Positions 10,301 through 19,440 of a DNA stretch of 64,000 nucleotides are shown here, piece by piece. The DNA lies in the NCBI GenBank assembly GCA_904846145.1, contig CAJGZL010000001.1, forward strand, positions 1,674,001-1,738,000, in the 5' to 3' direction. The notes beneath the pieces are model-generated. The model had not been told where the DNA came from and ran no database searches. It saw nothing but the letters and a program-made list of their open reading frames with translations. Position 1 is the stretch's first letter, and the number at the start of each line of letters is the position of its first letter. Source of the DNA: Psychrobacter immobilis. Lineage in GTDB: Bacteria; Pseudomonadota; Gammaproteobacteria; Pseudomonadales; Moraxellaceae. Both the position numbers and the translations under genes were made by a program.

Positions 10301-10376
10301 TGGCAGGGGTAGCTGGACTCGAACCAACGGATGTCAGGATCAAAACCTGATGCCTTACCAACTTGGCTATACCCCT
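10301..10376 (-). tRNA. tRNA-Gln (TTG anticodon), copy 1
   Basis: 76 bases with encoded CCA. The acceptor stem is AGGGGTA / TACCCCT with discriminator G, and the anticodon is TTG inside the loop TTTTGAT. It is identical across the full mature length to the second copy 254 bases upstream in transcription. Confidence 0.97.
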
Positions 10377-10630
10377 GTAATGTGCAAGCAAACATTTAAT
10401 AGTAAACAATATCCATAATGACTGTTAGTGACCATCAAATACTATTTACAAAATGCTTTTACTTAGCAGTTAGTCTATCGCTAAAATGATAACTAACTTT
10501 CCCTAACGGTGTTCGTTGCGAACTATACCGAAAATAGGCAGGTGTTGTCAATTGCTATGAGATAATCAATCGGTTAAATATCGAGTGCTATCTATAAAAC
10601 TAAAGTACAACAACATATAAAACTAAAAAA

Positions 10631-10706
10631 TGGCAGGGGTAGCTGGACTCGAACCAACGGATGTCAGGATCAAAACCTGATGCCTTACCAACTTGGCTAT
10701 ACCCCT
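10631..10706 (-). tRNA. tRNA-Gln (TTG anticodon), copy 2
   Basis: 76 bases, identical to the copy at 10301-10376. Both lie on the minus strand in the ispE-prs gap. The 254 bases between them show no other gene. The flanks differ beyond the mature tRNA, so this is not a recent duplication of a longer block. Confidence 0.97.
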
Positions 10707-10835
10707 ATTGTGGCGACCTATTATATATAAAATTGCAAATTTTGCAAGTCGTTTACCATCATTATAGCTATTTGTTTACAATTAATTGAATAATCTTAGT
10801 TTTGATAAATTGATAACGAATTATATTGATTGTAA

Positions 10836-10900
10836 TTTTCGCGTAGGGTGTGCCCCGCGCACTGAATAAACCAGTAACGCTCAAAAACAGTACGCGAAAA
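10836..10900. repeat. Short inverted-repeat element downstream of ispE
   Basis: The ends TTTTCGCGTA (10836-10845) and TACGCGAAAA (10891-10900) are perfect 10-bp inverted repeats. Inside is GTAGGGTGTGCCCCGCGCAC, a G+C-rich motif that resembles the start of the other GTAGGGTG repeats in the window. The element lies 22 bases past the ispE stop. I infer a small dispersed repeat, not a gene. Confidence 0.45.
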
Positions 10901-10921
10901 ATCTTGTAGATCAAACCAAAA

Positions 10922-11896
10922 CTATAAATTATCCACCAAAAAAGCAGGGCAAGGCGCATCTGCAATCCACTTCGCCAGAAGTACTTCATCAGCCACAACA
11001 CTCGCATCCAAAGGTAAAAATACCGCACTTCCTGAGCCGGTCATACGTGCAGTCGCTTGCGCTTGCAATTCTAAGTTTTGCAGATAAGTTAGCGCTTCGC
11101 TCACAGCTGGAGCAAGGGCAGTGACTACGGGTGTAAAAACATTTTGATAAGGCGTATTTAAATGTTGTGCGTAGTCATCAGTTTGGTTCTTAATCATTTT
11201 AATAGATAGTGGGGCGATGTCACGTTGTAATTTAGAATGTGAGAATAACTCAGCAGTATTGACATGAGCATTAGGCGTGAGAATAAGATAGTTTTGAGCG
11301 GGTAGATTGATTGACGTTAGCTGCTCGCCAATACCCATAGCGATAGCATCTTGACCAAATATGAATATCGGTACATCTGCACCAATAGTGGTGGCAATTT
11401 TTATCAATTCATCGCGACTTAGATTGAACTGCCAAATCTCGTTGAGCGCAAGCAGAGTCGTAGCAGCATTGGATGAGCCGCCGCCCAATCCTGCGCCCAT
11501 TGGCAAGTGTTTGTCTAAAGTAATAAGCACTTTTTGCAAATGATCGGGCAGCTTTTGCATGTTTATAGCTGCTAGTAATAAAGCGCGTGCCGCTTTAAAT
11601 ATCAAATTATCTTCTAAGCTGACAGTGATAGTGTCTGCACCTGCAATTGTAATCAGCTTTTTGCAAATGTTAATGGCTTGCTGATTGATATCATTATTAA
11701 CGGTAAAAATATCATTAAAACCTGCTATTTCAGACGGCAAAAAATACAAGTAATCGCCCCAATCAAGCAGGCGAAATACCGTTTGCAAGTTATGATAGCC
11801 ATCCGCTCGCTTGCCAGTAATGTGCAAAAATAAGTTGATCTTTGCAGGAGATAAGCGAGTGATTAAGCTGTCTAGAAGGGGTTCGACTGAGGACAT
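10922..11896 (-). CDS. ispE: 4-diphosphocytidyl-2-C-methyl-D-erythritol kinase
   Basis: GHMP kinase of the non-mevalonate isoprenoid pathway; phosphorylates CDP-ME with ATP. The N-terminal SPAKINLFLHITGKRADGYH carries the catalytic Lys and substrate residues. The ATP loop LPMGAGLGGGSSNAATTLLA lies near residues 130-150, with GADVPIFIFGQ after it. The C-terminal ARMTGSGSAVFLPL completes the family pattern. At 324 residues it is slightly longer than E. coli IspE. It starts 24 bases after lolB, so the two form an operon in the widespread lolB-ispE-prs order. Confidence 0.95.
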   Translation of the reverse strand: MSSVEPLLDSLITRLSPAKINLFLHITGKRADGYHNLQTVFRLLDWGDYLYFLPSEIAGFNDIFTVNNDINQQAINICKKLITIAGADTITVSLEDNLIFKAARALLLAAINMQKLPDHLQKVLITLDKHLPMGAGLGGGSSNAATTLLALNEIWQFNLSRDELIKIATTIGADVPIFIFGQDAIAMGIGEQLTSINLPAQNYLILTPNAHVNTAELFSHSKLQRDIAPLSIKMIKNQTDDYAQHLNTPYQNVFTPVVTALAPAVSEALTYLQNLELQAQATARMTGSGSAVFLPLDASVVADEVLLAKWIADAPCPAFLVDNL

Positions 11897-11920
11897 AAAT
11901 AGGTCTGTAATAAAAGGCTA

Positions 11921-12541
11921 TTAATTTTGATGATTAATGGTCATAACTACTTTATGACCTGCTGGTTGGATAGCTGTGATCTTATTCGGCAGCTTATCAT
12001 TGCCTTTATAATTGAAGCTGGCACTCCAGTCGCCATTAGCTGAGCTAATTAAGCGATTTTGCGCATCCAACTGCGGCGCGCTGTCTGAAGGTGCCGCGCG
12101 ACCTGATATCCAATAGGGCATTTGTGAAATAGGTGCTTGCCAACCAGTCGCTTGCTGGAGCAAAGTTTCAGGGTCATCTGCGGTCAGTGTACCTGTTTTT
12201 TCACTGACTAGCGTTGCGGTCTGGCCATCATATTCGATGTTAGTTTTACCGATACCCAAAGCACCAATGAGCTCAATAGCAAAACGCTCGTTTTGTTGAC
12301 CCCAAGCATAGAATGCACTGCCACCTTGTGTACCTGTATCGGCAGGCATAGTCACACCAATCTTACCATTTATATTGAAATCAGACAGTTTTTCAGTTGC
12401 TATCGTTGTAGGCGTAGTCACTGCTTGATTTTTAGGTAGTGACTGACAGCCCGAGATAGCTAATAGTGCTGCGCCCATAGTTGCTGTGGCTAGTATTTTG
12501 TTAGATTTAAAAGTTTTATGCGAAGTTAGTGGCAGTGACAT
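11921..12541 (-). CDS. lolB: outer-membrane lipoprotein insertion protein LolB
   Basis: Accepts lipoproteins from LolA and inserts them into the inner leaflet of the outer membrane; LolB is itself a lipoprotein. The N-terminus is a signal peptide with lipobox LAISGC (Cys about residue 32). The mature part has FNINGKIGVTMP, GSAFYAWGQQNERFAIELIG and the C-terminal NKITAIQPAGHKVVMTI, which fit the LolB beta-barrel half-fold. 206 residues is normal. The position directly before ispE and divergent from hemA is the conserved hemA-lolB-ispE locus. Confidence 0.92.
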   Translation of the reverse strand: MSLPLTSHKTFKSNKILATATMGAALLAISGCQSLPKNQAVTTPTTIATEKLSDFNINGKIGVTMPADTGTQGGSAFYAWGQQNERFAIELIGALGIGKTNIEYDGQTATLVSEKTGTLTADDPETLLQQATGWQAPISQMPYWISGRAAPSDSAPQLDAQNRLISSANGDWSASFNYKGNDKLPNKITAIQPAGHKVVMTINHQN

Positions 12542-12686
12542 AAATATTCCTTAAAATTGTGCTTAAGTGGTACAAAGTTAAACACGCTTTAGATAAACAA
12601 AACAGCTTAAGCTATTTATGTTGCTAAGGTATGCATGAATGTTAGTTTATCTTTTAAGCCTTGTCTCTTAAACTGGGTTTCTCAAA

Positions 12687-14630
12687 TCAGTACAACTGCA
12701 CCCTATCATTGACGTTTTGTTGACCAAAGGAGAAGCGTTGTTGCAAATCTGCGAGCAAATCTGCCACTTTTTCATTATCGCCTAAGCCTTGATAAGCACG
12801 GAGTAATAACGTACCTGAACGTAGCGTGGGCAGTACCTCATAAGGGGTCTGTAGGTAGTTTATCACTTGAGTATAATTGTCAGTGGCAAGGGCGTCGCTG
12901 GCGAGTATATTGAGCGCCTGCAAGTGCAGATCATTATCATAACGTGGGTCATCGTAGCGAATCTGGATGATAGTATTTGCCAATAATAGTCCCTGCTCTG
13001 AGCCACTATTATTAGCCAACAATAGCTGCGCATAGCTGAGCTGATAGTTCAAATTACTAGGGTCTAGTGCTTGCAGGTGATTGAGCAAAGCTCGCTTAAC
13101 AAGATAGTCTTGACGATCATCAAGCAGTTGCGCCCGAGCAAATAAAATCATCTGACTATCTGGATATTTGCGACTGGCGCGAGTCAATAATTGCAGCGCC
13201 TCTTCAGGCTCATTCTGTTGCCATAAAATATCCGCTTGCATCACATAGCTCTCAGGCGCAAACACACTATACTGTTGGCGCAATAGCTGTAAGGTAGTAA
13301 TAGCGGATTCAAAGTTATTATCTAACAGCTCAAGAGCGACAACTTTTTCGCGAGCGGCTAAGACTAAGTCCTCACGCACAACCCCATTGAGATAGTATTT
13401 TGCTTGTTCAAAACGTTGTTGGCGCTCAGCACTGATACCTAAATAGTAATAGGCTTGGTCTAGATAAGCAGGCGTCTTCGCTAAGACGTTTAATAGCCGA
13501 TCGGCACTGCGATATTGCTCAACATCCAAGCTGACTAATGCGGCAAGCAGTGTAATTTCAGGATCATCTTCAAAGCGACTGTGCGCCTCTAGTAATAGCT
13601 GCCACGCCTCTTGGCTTTGCTTTAGATCTAGCAAATAGCGAATCTCATACAAATATAAGTTCTTGCTATCTGCATTACGCAAGCGCGCTTGATTAACATA
13701 GTTCAATACCGTTTCAGTAGGTTCAATTTTACGTAAAATGTCTGCTTTTAAAGTGATAAAAGGCACATAGTCAGATTGACTAAGTAGCGCCCGATTAATA
13801 TGAATAAGCGCATTTTGTGGATCATTGAACTGATAAAGTAGACCTGCTTTGAGTACTGATAATGAAGCGTTTTCTTGGCTATCAATAGGTTGCAAAGCCG
13901 CAAGTAGCTCACGCTGATCGTCGATACTATCAGGATAAATACCGATCAATATTTCGCTTAGATCTGCACGCGGATCATAGCGCAGAATACGATTGAGGGT
14001 TTCGCCTGCTAGCCTATAATCGTGCGCTTTCAATGCTAAGTGCGCCACATAAAACCAAGCAGGAACGTGATCAGGGTTTTGATCCTGCCAAGTTTTGGCA
14101 AAGATTAACGAGTCACTGATATTTTCATTGTCTAGCGAAAAACTAAGCGCACGCTCAAACACGGCGGTAGCCTCCTGCTTGAAGGATTGCTGCTTGTAGA
14201 TTGTCAAAGCACGACGGGTATCACCACGATTAGCGGCAAACTCAGCGTCTAGCAGAGCATACAAACTTGGCTCATCAAGAGCTGACTGAGAAGAGTCGAT
14301 TGAAAATAGATGGTTAGTAAAGACTGTCGGCAGATTGTTTTTATTAATTTTATCATCTATATCAAGAGCAACAGTAGTGGTGTTCTTGGCTTGAGACAAA
14401 TCACTAGTATCACTCTTGGGAAGTATAGCTTCTAGCAAAGGGCTAAATAGATGAGCCTCAGCGTAAGCGGGCATAGCTAAGTACAGGCAAGCCGCCAACA
14501 ATAACGTCAGCTTACGTCGCTGCTGTAATCGATCGATAATAGCATCGATAAAACGGCGAATACCCAAAGAGTGATCGCAGGCAGGTCTGAACACCAGTTT
14601 TGCATGATTACGAAACTTAAAAAATCTCAT
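12687..14630 (-). CDS. exported tetratricopeptide-repeat protein
   Basis: 647 residues. A long basic N-terminus (about 38 residues) precedes a hydrophobic segment LTLLLAACLYLAMPAYAEA that looks like a signal sequence or anchor. The rest is alpha-helical with many degenerate TPR units, for example EPSLYALLDAEFAANRGDTR, then repeated blocks ending in a Pro near DP or YP positions every 34 or so residues. It is probably a periplasmic scaffold. It sits 145 bases upstream of lolB, and a similar large TPR protein is common next to lolB/hemA in Moraxellaceae as far as I recall. No enzymatic motif is visible, and the start could lie further inside. Confidence 0.75.
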   Translation of the reverse strand: MRFFKFRNHAKLVFRPACDHSLGIRRFIDAIIDRLQQRRKLTLLLAACLYLAMPAYAEAHLFSPLLEAILPKSDTSDLSQAKNTTTVALDIDDKINKNNLPTVFTNHLFSIDSSQSALDEPSLYALLDAEFAANRGDTRRALTIYKQQSFKQEATAVFERALSFSLDNENISDSLIFAKTWQDQNPDHVPAWFYVAHLALKAHDYRLAGETLNRILRYDPRADLSEILIGIYPDSIDDQRELLAALQPIDSQENASLSVLKAGLLYQFNDPQNALIHINRALLSQSDYVPFITLKADILRKIEPTETVLNYVNQARLRNADSKNLYLYEIRYLLDLKQSQEAWQLLLEAHSRFEDDPEITLLAALVSLDVEQYRSADRLLNVLAKTPAYLDQAYYYLGISAERQQRFEQAKYYLNGVVREDLVLAAREKVVALELLDNNFESAITTLQLLRQQYSVFAPESYVMQADILWQQNEPEEALQLLTRASRKYPDSQMILFARAQLLDDRQDYLVKRALLNHLQALDPSNLNYQLSYAQLLLANNSGSEQGLLLANTIIQIRYDDPRYDNDLHLQALNILASDALATDNYTQVINYLQTPYEVLPTLRSGTLLLRAYQGLGDNEKVADLLADLQQRFSFGQQNVNDRVQLY

Positions 14631-15242
14631 AGACAGTCATATTCATCCATAGCTATAGTCAACAGGTTGACACTATTATAATTATAAATCCTATTGTAAT
14701 TATAAGTAGTATAAGAGCGGATGACGTCAATAAACAATAGTACTCCTGTTATTTATAATCAGATAACTACCAATCTAATGGCTGTGTAATCTAACGACTA
14801 TAGTCTTTATTACATTACTAAGCATACGTCCCTGTTTTTATTACTGATGATACTTATCGAGGCTTAGCAAATCAATTTAGCAATAAATAAGATGGGTATG
14901 AGGTGTAGTGACTAAAAGTACAGCAATGATTAAAAATATAGTAGCAGTTGATTTATGACTATTTTGCCCAAATACAGACCATTACCGTTACCGTTACCCA
15001 CTTTAGGTCTGTGTCAAAAAAGTACCCCTGTGTCAAAAGAGTAAGCAACAGTGATATAATAGCCAGTCCTGTGCTTAGGGCAGCAGTTATTATGACTGTT
15101 TTAGGCGTCTTTTATATATGCAAGTGAGTAACACCGTCTAAGCTATCGCTTGATAAGTAGTATTTTTTAAGCGACTGTCACTATCAAATAAAAATAGCAG
15201 ACAAATAAATAGCATGCACTTTATATCTATGGTTTATCAATA
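14631..15242. other. Divergent spacer TPR gene / hemA
   Basis: 612 bases between divergent genes. It contains the hemA promoter described separately, a short tandem of TTACCG near 14979-14999, and two copies of TGTGTCAAAAAAGTA-like sequence (15011-15025 and 15030-15043). No gene is visible. Confidence 0.45.
15031..15060 (+). promoter_or_regulatory. Probable hemA promoter (extended -10)
   Basis: TGATATAAT (15052-15060) is a perfect extended -10 (TGnTATAAT). The -35 region is weak (TGTCAA at 15031-15036). If used, the hemA leader is about 175 bases long. Confidence 0.5.
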
Positions 15243-16574
15243 ATGAGATTAGTGGTCATTGGGGTCAATCACAAAACCGCACCAATCGCTTTGCGTGAGC
15301 GCTTGGCGTTTGTGGGTGATGATCTAAATAGTGCGTTAGTCCAACTCAAAACCTTTACCGATGGTAGTGTCATTGTTTCAACCTGCAATCGTACGGAAAT
15401 CTATGCGTTAATGCCGCAACCAATCAGCGCAACGGGTTCGATAACTGTAGCGATGGAGCAGCACATCGCTGATATTAAATCTTGGCTTGGTGATTTTAAA
15501 AAATTATCGGCAGCTCAGGTTGAACCCTTTTTATATGTGCATAAAGATACCCACGCGCTCACTCACTGGTTGCGAGTCGCTGCAGGTCTTGACTCTATGA
15601 TCTTAGGTGAGCCACAAATACTCGGTCAGATCAAGCAAGCGGTGCAGTTGGCACATACAGAGCAGGCGCTAAGCTCGCAGTTAGGTTGGATTATAGATCA
15701 AGTGTTTGCTGCCGCCAAACGCGTGCGTAACGAGACCAACGTTGGTGCGCAAGCGGTGTCTTTAGGATTTGCCGCTGCTAAATTGGTCACCCAAATTTTT
15801 GATAACCTACCCAGTCGTACGCTAGTTGTCGTCGCAGCTGGTGAGATGAATCGTCTAGTAGCTACTCATATAGCAGGATTAGGGGTCGGTCGAATTATCA
15901 TCTGTAATCGCAGTCCAGAGCGTGCTGAAGCGTTAGCGACTGAGCTGCGTCAAGCCAATCTTAGGTCAGAAAATATCAGTGTGGAAGTGCGAGCGTTACA
16001 AGAGCTGCCACAGGTACTAGCAGAGGCAGATATCGTGAGTAGTTGTAGTGGCAGTATGGATGTACTGATCAATAAGAATATGACCGCTCAAGCGCTCAAG
16101 ATTCGTCGCTATAAACCTATGCTAATGATAGATTTGGCCGTGCCGCGCGATATTGACTCAACTATCAGTCAAATGGATGATGTGTATCTATATTCTGTTG
16201 ATGACTTGCAGCATGTTATAGCAGGTAATCTAGAGCGACGCCGCCAAGCAGCAGTAGATGCGGAATTGTTGGTTAGTCAATTAGTGGTTGAGATAGAACG
16301 ACGCTTTCAGGTACGTAAAGTGGGGCATGATATCGAGCAATATCGCAATCATACCCAGCTGCAAGTTGAGGAGCTACTTGGTAATGCTCTCAAAAAGCTC
16401 GATAGTGGTGAGATGGATGCGAATTCAGCAATGGTTGAATTGACGAGGCAGCTTACCCAAACTTTGAGCCATGCACCCTCCAAGCTGATGCGTAAAGCGG
16501 CTCGGGAAGGTGACAGTGAGCTACTTGATTTTGTGGTTTCAGGCTTGCATGGTGCTTATCGCAAGCGCAGATAA
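15243..16574 (+). CDS. hemA: glutamyl-tRNA reductase
   Basis: First committed step of C5 heme synthesis: reduces glutamyl-tRNA(Glu) to glutamate-1-semialdehyde with NADPH. The catalytic Cys48 lies in VIVSTCNRTEIYAL. AGLDSMILGEPQILGQIKQA and RVRNETNVGAQAVSLGFAA follow, then the NADPH domain (VVVAAGEMNRLVATHI). The C-terminal dimerisation helices carry LSHAPSKLMRKAAREGD. At 443 residues it is slightly longer than E. coli. It lacks the prfA partner often found behind it. Divergent from the lolB-side genes, as is typical. Confidence 0.96.
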   Translation: MRLVVIGVNHKTAPIALRERLAFVGDDLNSALVQLKTFTDGSVIVSTCNRTEIYALMPQPISATGSITVAMEQHIADIKSWLGDFKKLSAAQVEPFLYVHKDTHALTHWLRVAAGLDSMILGEPQILGQIKQAVQLAHTEQALSSQLGWIIDQVFAAAKRVRNETNVGAQAVSLGFAAAKLVTQIFDNLPSRTLVVVAAGEMNRLVATHIAGLGVGRIIICNRSPERAEALATELRQANLRSENISVEVRALQELPQVLAEADIVSSCSGSMDVLINKNMTAQALKIRRYKPMLMIDLAVPRDIDSTISQMDDVYLYSVDDLQHVIAGNLERRRQAAVDAELLVSQLVVEIERRFQVRKVGHDIEQYRNHTQLQVEELLGNALKKLDSGEMDANSAMVELTRQLTQTLSHAPSKLMRKAAREGDSELLDFVVSGLHGAYRKRR

Positions 16575-17172
16575 TGCGTCACTATATTGGCAAACCATTA
16601 TCTACTATAACTATTAGTATTAGGCTCAGAACTTTAAGATTGCTTTTAAAGCGCTAATAACTGATGACAATAGCCTAAAATTCTGTTATTTTAGAATGTG
16701 TTAATAATCGATATACCTAATATATTAATCAACAACTTATCTTGGTCAAACGCTCAAATTTGTCTTGGTTAAAAGTATAGTAGTACACAAAACATAGCGG
16801 TAATATATCAATTATCGTTACTGTTATTTCATAACCAACAGTTCCATTATCATCTGTCTGCCGCCGCGCTACAACCATGATGGTACTGATGTCAAAGCAG
16901 TATTGCCTAGACTTATCATTAGACATAACTTATCAACGGCAATAGTGCAAGGTAAAAGTGCTATATCGTCAATCTCATGCAGCACCTTCTTCAATACCTA
17001 AGTAGCAAACCCTGTAATAAGCCCTATAGTTGTGTCTAAAAGTTATTGAGTACCACTAGACTTTTTACTAGAGCGATAAGCAAGCACTAGCTCAGTTTTA
17101 TCTCTATTTATTTTATTTCTATTTATTTAAACTTACTTCACTTATATTTCAACAACCAACAAGGAAAGTCCT
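16575..17172. other. Spacer hemA-aminotransferase
   Basis: 598 A+T-rich bases. A 65-codon minus-strand frame at 16729-16926 has no recognised similarity and only a weak ribosome site, so I do not call it. An AAGGAAAG ribosome site precedes the aminotransferase start. Nothing else is clear. Confidence 0.4.
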
Positions 17173-18330
17173 ATGTCTGCATTACTAAAAGATATTGATC
17201 CAGAAGGTTTATTAGAGTATTCAGTAGTCTACACCGACCGTGCCCTAAATCACATGTCAAGCTCATTCCAGCAAGTCATGAATGATTTGTCACGTGATCT
17301 AAAGTCAGTCTATAAAGCTGAAGCGGTCGCTATTATTCCAGGTGCTGGAACTTATGGTATGGAGGCGGTAGCGGCTCAGTTGGCTCAAGACCAAGATACG
17401 TTAGTGATCCGTAACGGTTACTTTAGCTATCGTTGGACACAAATTTTAGAAAAAAATAAACTTGGCAATACTAATACCGTACTAGCTGCGCATCACGCTG
17501 AAGATACTAACGAAAGCAGTGATGCAAAAAAGCCATTTGCTCCTGTAGATATCGAAGTCGCCGTTGCCAAGATCAAAGAGCTTAAGCCTGGTATCGTATT
17601 TGCGCCGCACGTCGAGACCTCAGCAGGTATTATCTTACCAAACCATTATATCAAAGCCTTAGCCGAAGCTACTCATAGCGTTGGTGGCTTGTTAGTTATC
17701 GATTGTATCGCTTCAGGCTGTGTGTGGCTCGATATGAAAGAGCTGGGTATTGATCTATTAATCAGTGCACCACAAAAAGGCTGGAGCAGTACCCCTTGTG
17801 CCGGCATCGTCATGATGAGCGAAGCGGCCATTGCCAAGGTAGAAACGACTGAATCTAATAGCTTTAGCTTAGATCTAAAACAGTGGCTCACGATTATGCG
17901 CGCCTTTGAAAACGGTGGTCATGCGTATCATGCGACTATGCCAACCGATAGCTTACGCCAGTTCCGTGACACGGTTAATGAGGCCAAAGAGATCGGTTTA
18001 GACAAGCTATGTGACGCGCAGTGGGAACTGGGTAACCGTATCCGCCATGTACTAGAGTCTAAAGGCTTTGAGAGCGTTGCCGCCGAAGGTTATAAAGCGC
18101 CAGGCGTTGTAGTTTCTTATACCAGCCGTGATGATATGCATAAAGGTAGCGCCTTTGCTGAAGCAGGCATGCAAATTGCCTCAGGTGTTCCTTTAAAAGT
18201 GGGCGAGCCTGAGAGCTTCAAAACCTTCCGCTTAGGTCTATTTGGTTTTGATAAACTACAAGATATCGATGGTGCTGTTGAGCGTTTTGAAACGATACTA
18301 AATCAAGTTATCGAAAAACAGCCTAGCTAA
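17173..18330 (+). CDS. class V aminotransferase (PLP-dependent)
   Basis: 385-residue fold-type I PLP enzyme of the alanine/serine-glyoxylate aminotransferase group. AIIPGAGTYGMEAVAAQ near residue 55 binds the phosphate; HVETSAGIILP and VIDCIASGC (Asp to the pyridine N) lie in the middle; the Schiff-base Lys is about residue 202 in SAPQKGWSSTPC. The C-terminal domain has the expected YKAPGVVVSYT and RLGLFGFDKL. The exact substrate cannot be read. It is a single gene with a good AAGGAAAG site and its own terminator. Confidence 0.85.
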   Translation: MSALLKDIDPEGLLEYSVVYTDRALNHMSSSFQQVMNDLSRDLKSVYKAEAVAIIPGAGTYGMEAVAAQLAQDQDTLVIRNGYFSYRWTQILEKNKLGNTNTVLAAHHAEDTNESSDAKKPFAPVDIEVAVAKIKELKPGIVFAPHVETSAGIILPNHYIKALAEATHSVGGLLVIDCIASGCVWLDMKELGIDLLISAPQKGWSSTPCAGIVMMSEAAIAKVETTESNSFSLDLKQWLTIMRAFENGGHAYHATMPTDSLRQFRDTVNEAKEIGLDKLCDAQWELGNRIRHVLESKGFESVAAEGYKAPGVVVSYTSRDDMHKGSAFAEAGMQIASGVPLKVGEPESFKTFRLGLFGFDKLQDIDGAVERFETILNQVIEKQPS

Positions 18331-18380
18331 TAAGACTTTTATTAGTTAAGCGCTTATTAGCATAAAAATACTGAGTTACT

Positions 18381-18418
18381 AATACTGAGTTACTAAAGAT
18401 AGTGACTCAGTATTTTTT
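18381..18418 (+). terminator. Terminator of the aminotransferase gene
   Basis: AATACTGAGT pairs with GACTCAGTATT and is followed by seven T. The left arm is present twice in tandem (AATACTGAGTTACT at 18367-18380 and 18381-18394), so two alternative hairpins are possible. Confidence 0.8.
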
Positions 18419-18427
18419 TATCACTAT

Positions 18428-18454
18428 ATTATACTTTATAATATAATGTATAAT
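18428..18454 (+). promoter_or_regulatory. A/T-rich promoter and possible operator upstream of the YeeE pair
   Basis: Three TATAAT hexamers (18437, 18442 and 18449) lie inside a 7-bp inverted repeat ATTATAC (18428-18434) / GTATAAT (18448-18454) with a 13-base gap. An inverted repeat over the -10 suits a repressor site. No -35 of good quality is seen and no regulator gene is nearby. Confidence 0.4.
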
Positions 18455-18500
18455 AGTGCGATGACATTAAGTCAAATAAAATCAGAATGAGTAACTAATT

Positions 18501-18938
18501 ATGAGCATACAAATAGACTGGCAAGTTTTTACCCCGATATCATTAGTAGGTGGCATGATGATAGGGGTAGCAACTGTCATTTTGCTATTGGGTATCGGAC
18601 GCATCGCTGGTATTAGTGGCATCGCTGCAAGCTTATTAAAACCTAAAGGATTAGAGCTTTGGCAAGTGCTGTTTATAGTGGGGCTTATCGTCTCACCGTT
18701 ACTCTATCAGTTAATCGCTCCACTACCAGCCGTGCAAGTGACAAGCTCTTTGCCATTACTCATTATTGCAGGACTGATAGTCGGCTTTGGCACGCGCTTG
18801 GGCTCAGGCTGTACTAGTGGTCATGGCATATGCGGTAATGCACGCTTATCACCACGCTCTATGGCAGCCACCGCGACCTTTATGGGTTTTGGTATTGCAA
18901 CAGTATTTATCGGACGGCAGGTTTTGGGCATTATTTGA
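18501..18938 (+). CDS. YeeE/YedE (DUF395) sulfur transporter subunit, first half
   Basis: 145-residue inner-membrane protein with about four hydrophobic helices. It has the family's defining GSGCTSGHGICGNARLSPRS, in which conserved Cys residues are thought to relay thiosulfate or sulfane sulfur. Full-length YeeE/TsuA has two such halves in one chain; here they are two genes. The partner starts 56 bases downstream. Substrate in this organism is inferred from the family only. Confidence 0.88.
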   Translation: MSIQIDWQVFTPISLVGGMMIGVATVILLLGIGRIAGISGIAASLLKPKGLELWQVLFIVGLIVSPLLYQLIAPLPAVQVTSSLPLLIIAGLIVGFGTRLGSGCTSGHGICGNARLSPRSMAATATFMGFGIATVFIGRQVLGII

Positions 18939-18993
18939 TACCTTTCACCTATGATAAAACGGTTTCTATAAAGATAAATTGTGAGAACTAAAA

Positions 18994-19413
18994 ATGTTAA
19001 AAAATATAATAGGCTTATTGGTAGGATTGTTATTTGGCTTTGGGCTATTAATATCAGGCATGACGGATCCTGTCAAAGTACAAGGGTTTTTGGATGTGTT
19101 CGGGGCATGGGATATCTCTTTGGCACTGGTGATGGGCGGTGGATTATTAGTCGCCATTGTTGGGGTGCAATTGGCAAAACGTCAACAGACTAGCTGGATT
19201 GGTACAAGCATTGACATGCCTAGCAAAACGGTTATTAATAAAAAGCTATTAACTGGCGCAATGCTATTTGGTATCGGTTGGGGACTAGTGGGCATCTGCC
19301 CTGGACCTGGAATTGTGCTGCTCGGTACAGGTGTCTGGCAAGCGTATGTGTTTATCCCTGCAATGATCGTTGGCATGCTGATATATCAATGGCTTGAGCC
19401 TAAAATTAGTTAG
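18994..19413 (+). CDS. YeeE/YedE-type (DUF6691) sulfur transporter subunit, second half
   Basis: 139-residue membrane protein. FGLLISGMTDPVKVQGFLD at the N-terminus and GIGWGLVGICPGPGIVLLGTG near residues 92-112 are the signature of the second half of the DUF395 pair. The first gene ends normally and the second has its own ATG, so this is the known split arrangement and not a frameshift. The pair ends at a clear terminator. Confidence 0.87.
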   Translation: MLKNIIGLLVGLLFGFGLLISGMTDPVKVQGFLDVFGAWDISLALVMGGGLLVAIVGVQLAKRQQTSWIGTSIDMPSKTVINKKLLTGAMLFGIGWGLVGICPGPGIVLLGTGVWQAYVFIPAMIVGMLIYQWLEPKIS

Positions 19414-19440
19414 AGCTTTTGAGTTGCTAACAGGTGAATA

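Noticed and set aside
10768..11028. 86-codon minus-strand frame over the ispE end
   Set aside because: Mostly overlaps ispE in another frame and an inverted-repeat element; no independent support.
16729..16926. 65-codon minus-strand frame in the hemA-aminotransferase gap
   Set aside because: No ribosome site of quality, no known domain and A+T-rich noncoding character. It could be real, but I cannot support it.
18501..19413. Frameshifted single YeeE gene
   Set aside because: Each half has its own start and stop, and the split two-gene form is a known arrangement of the family.
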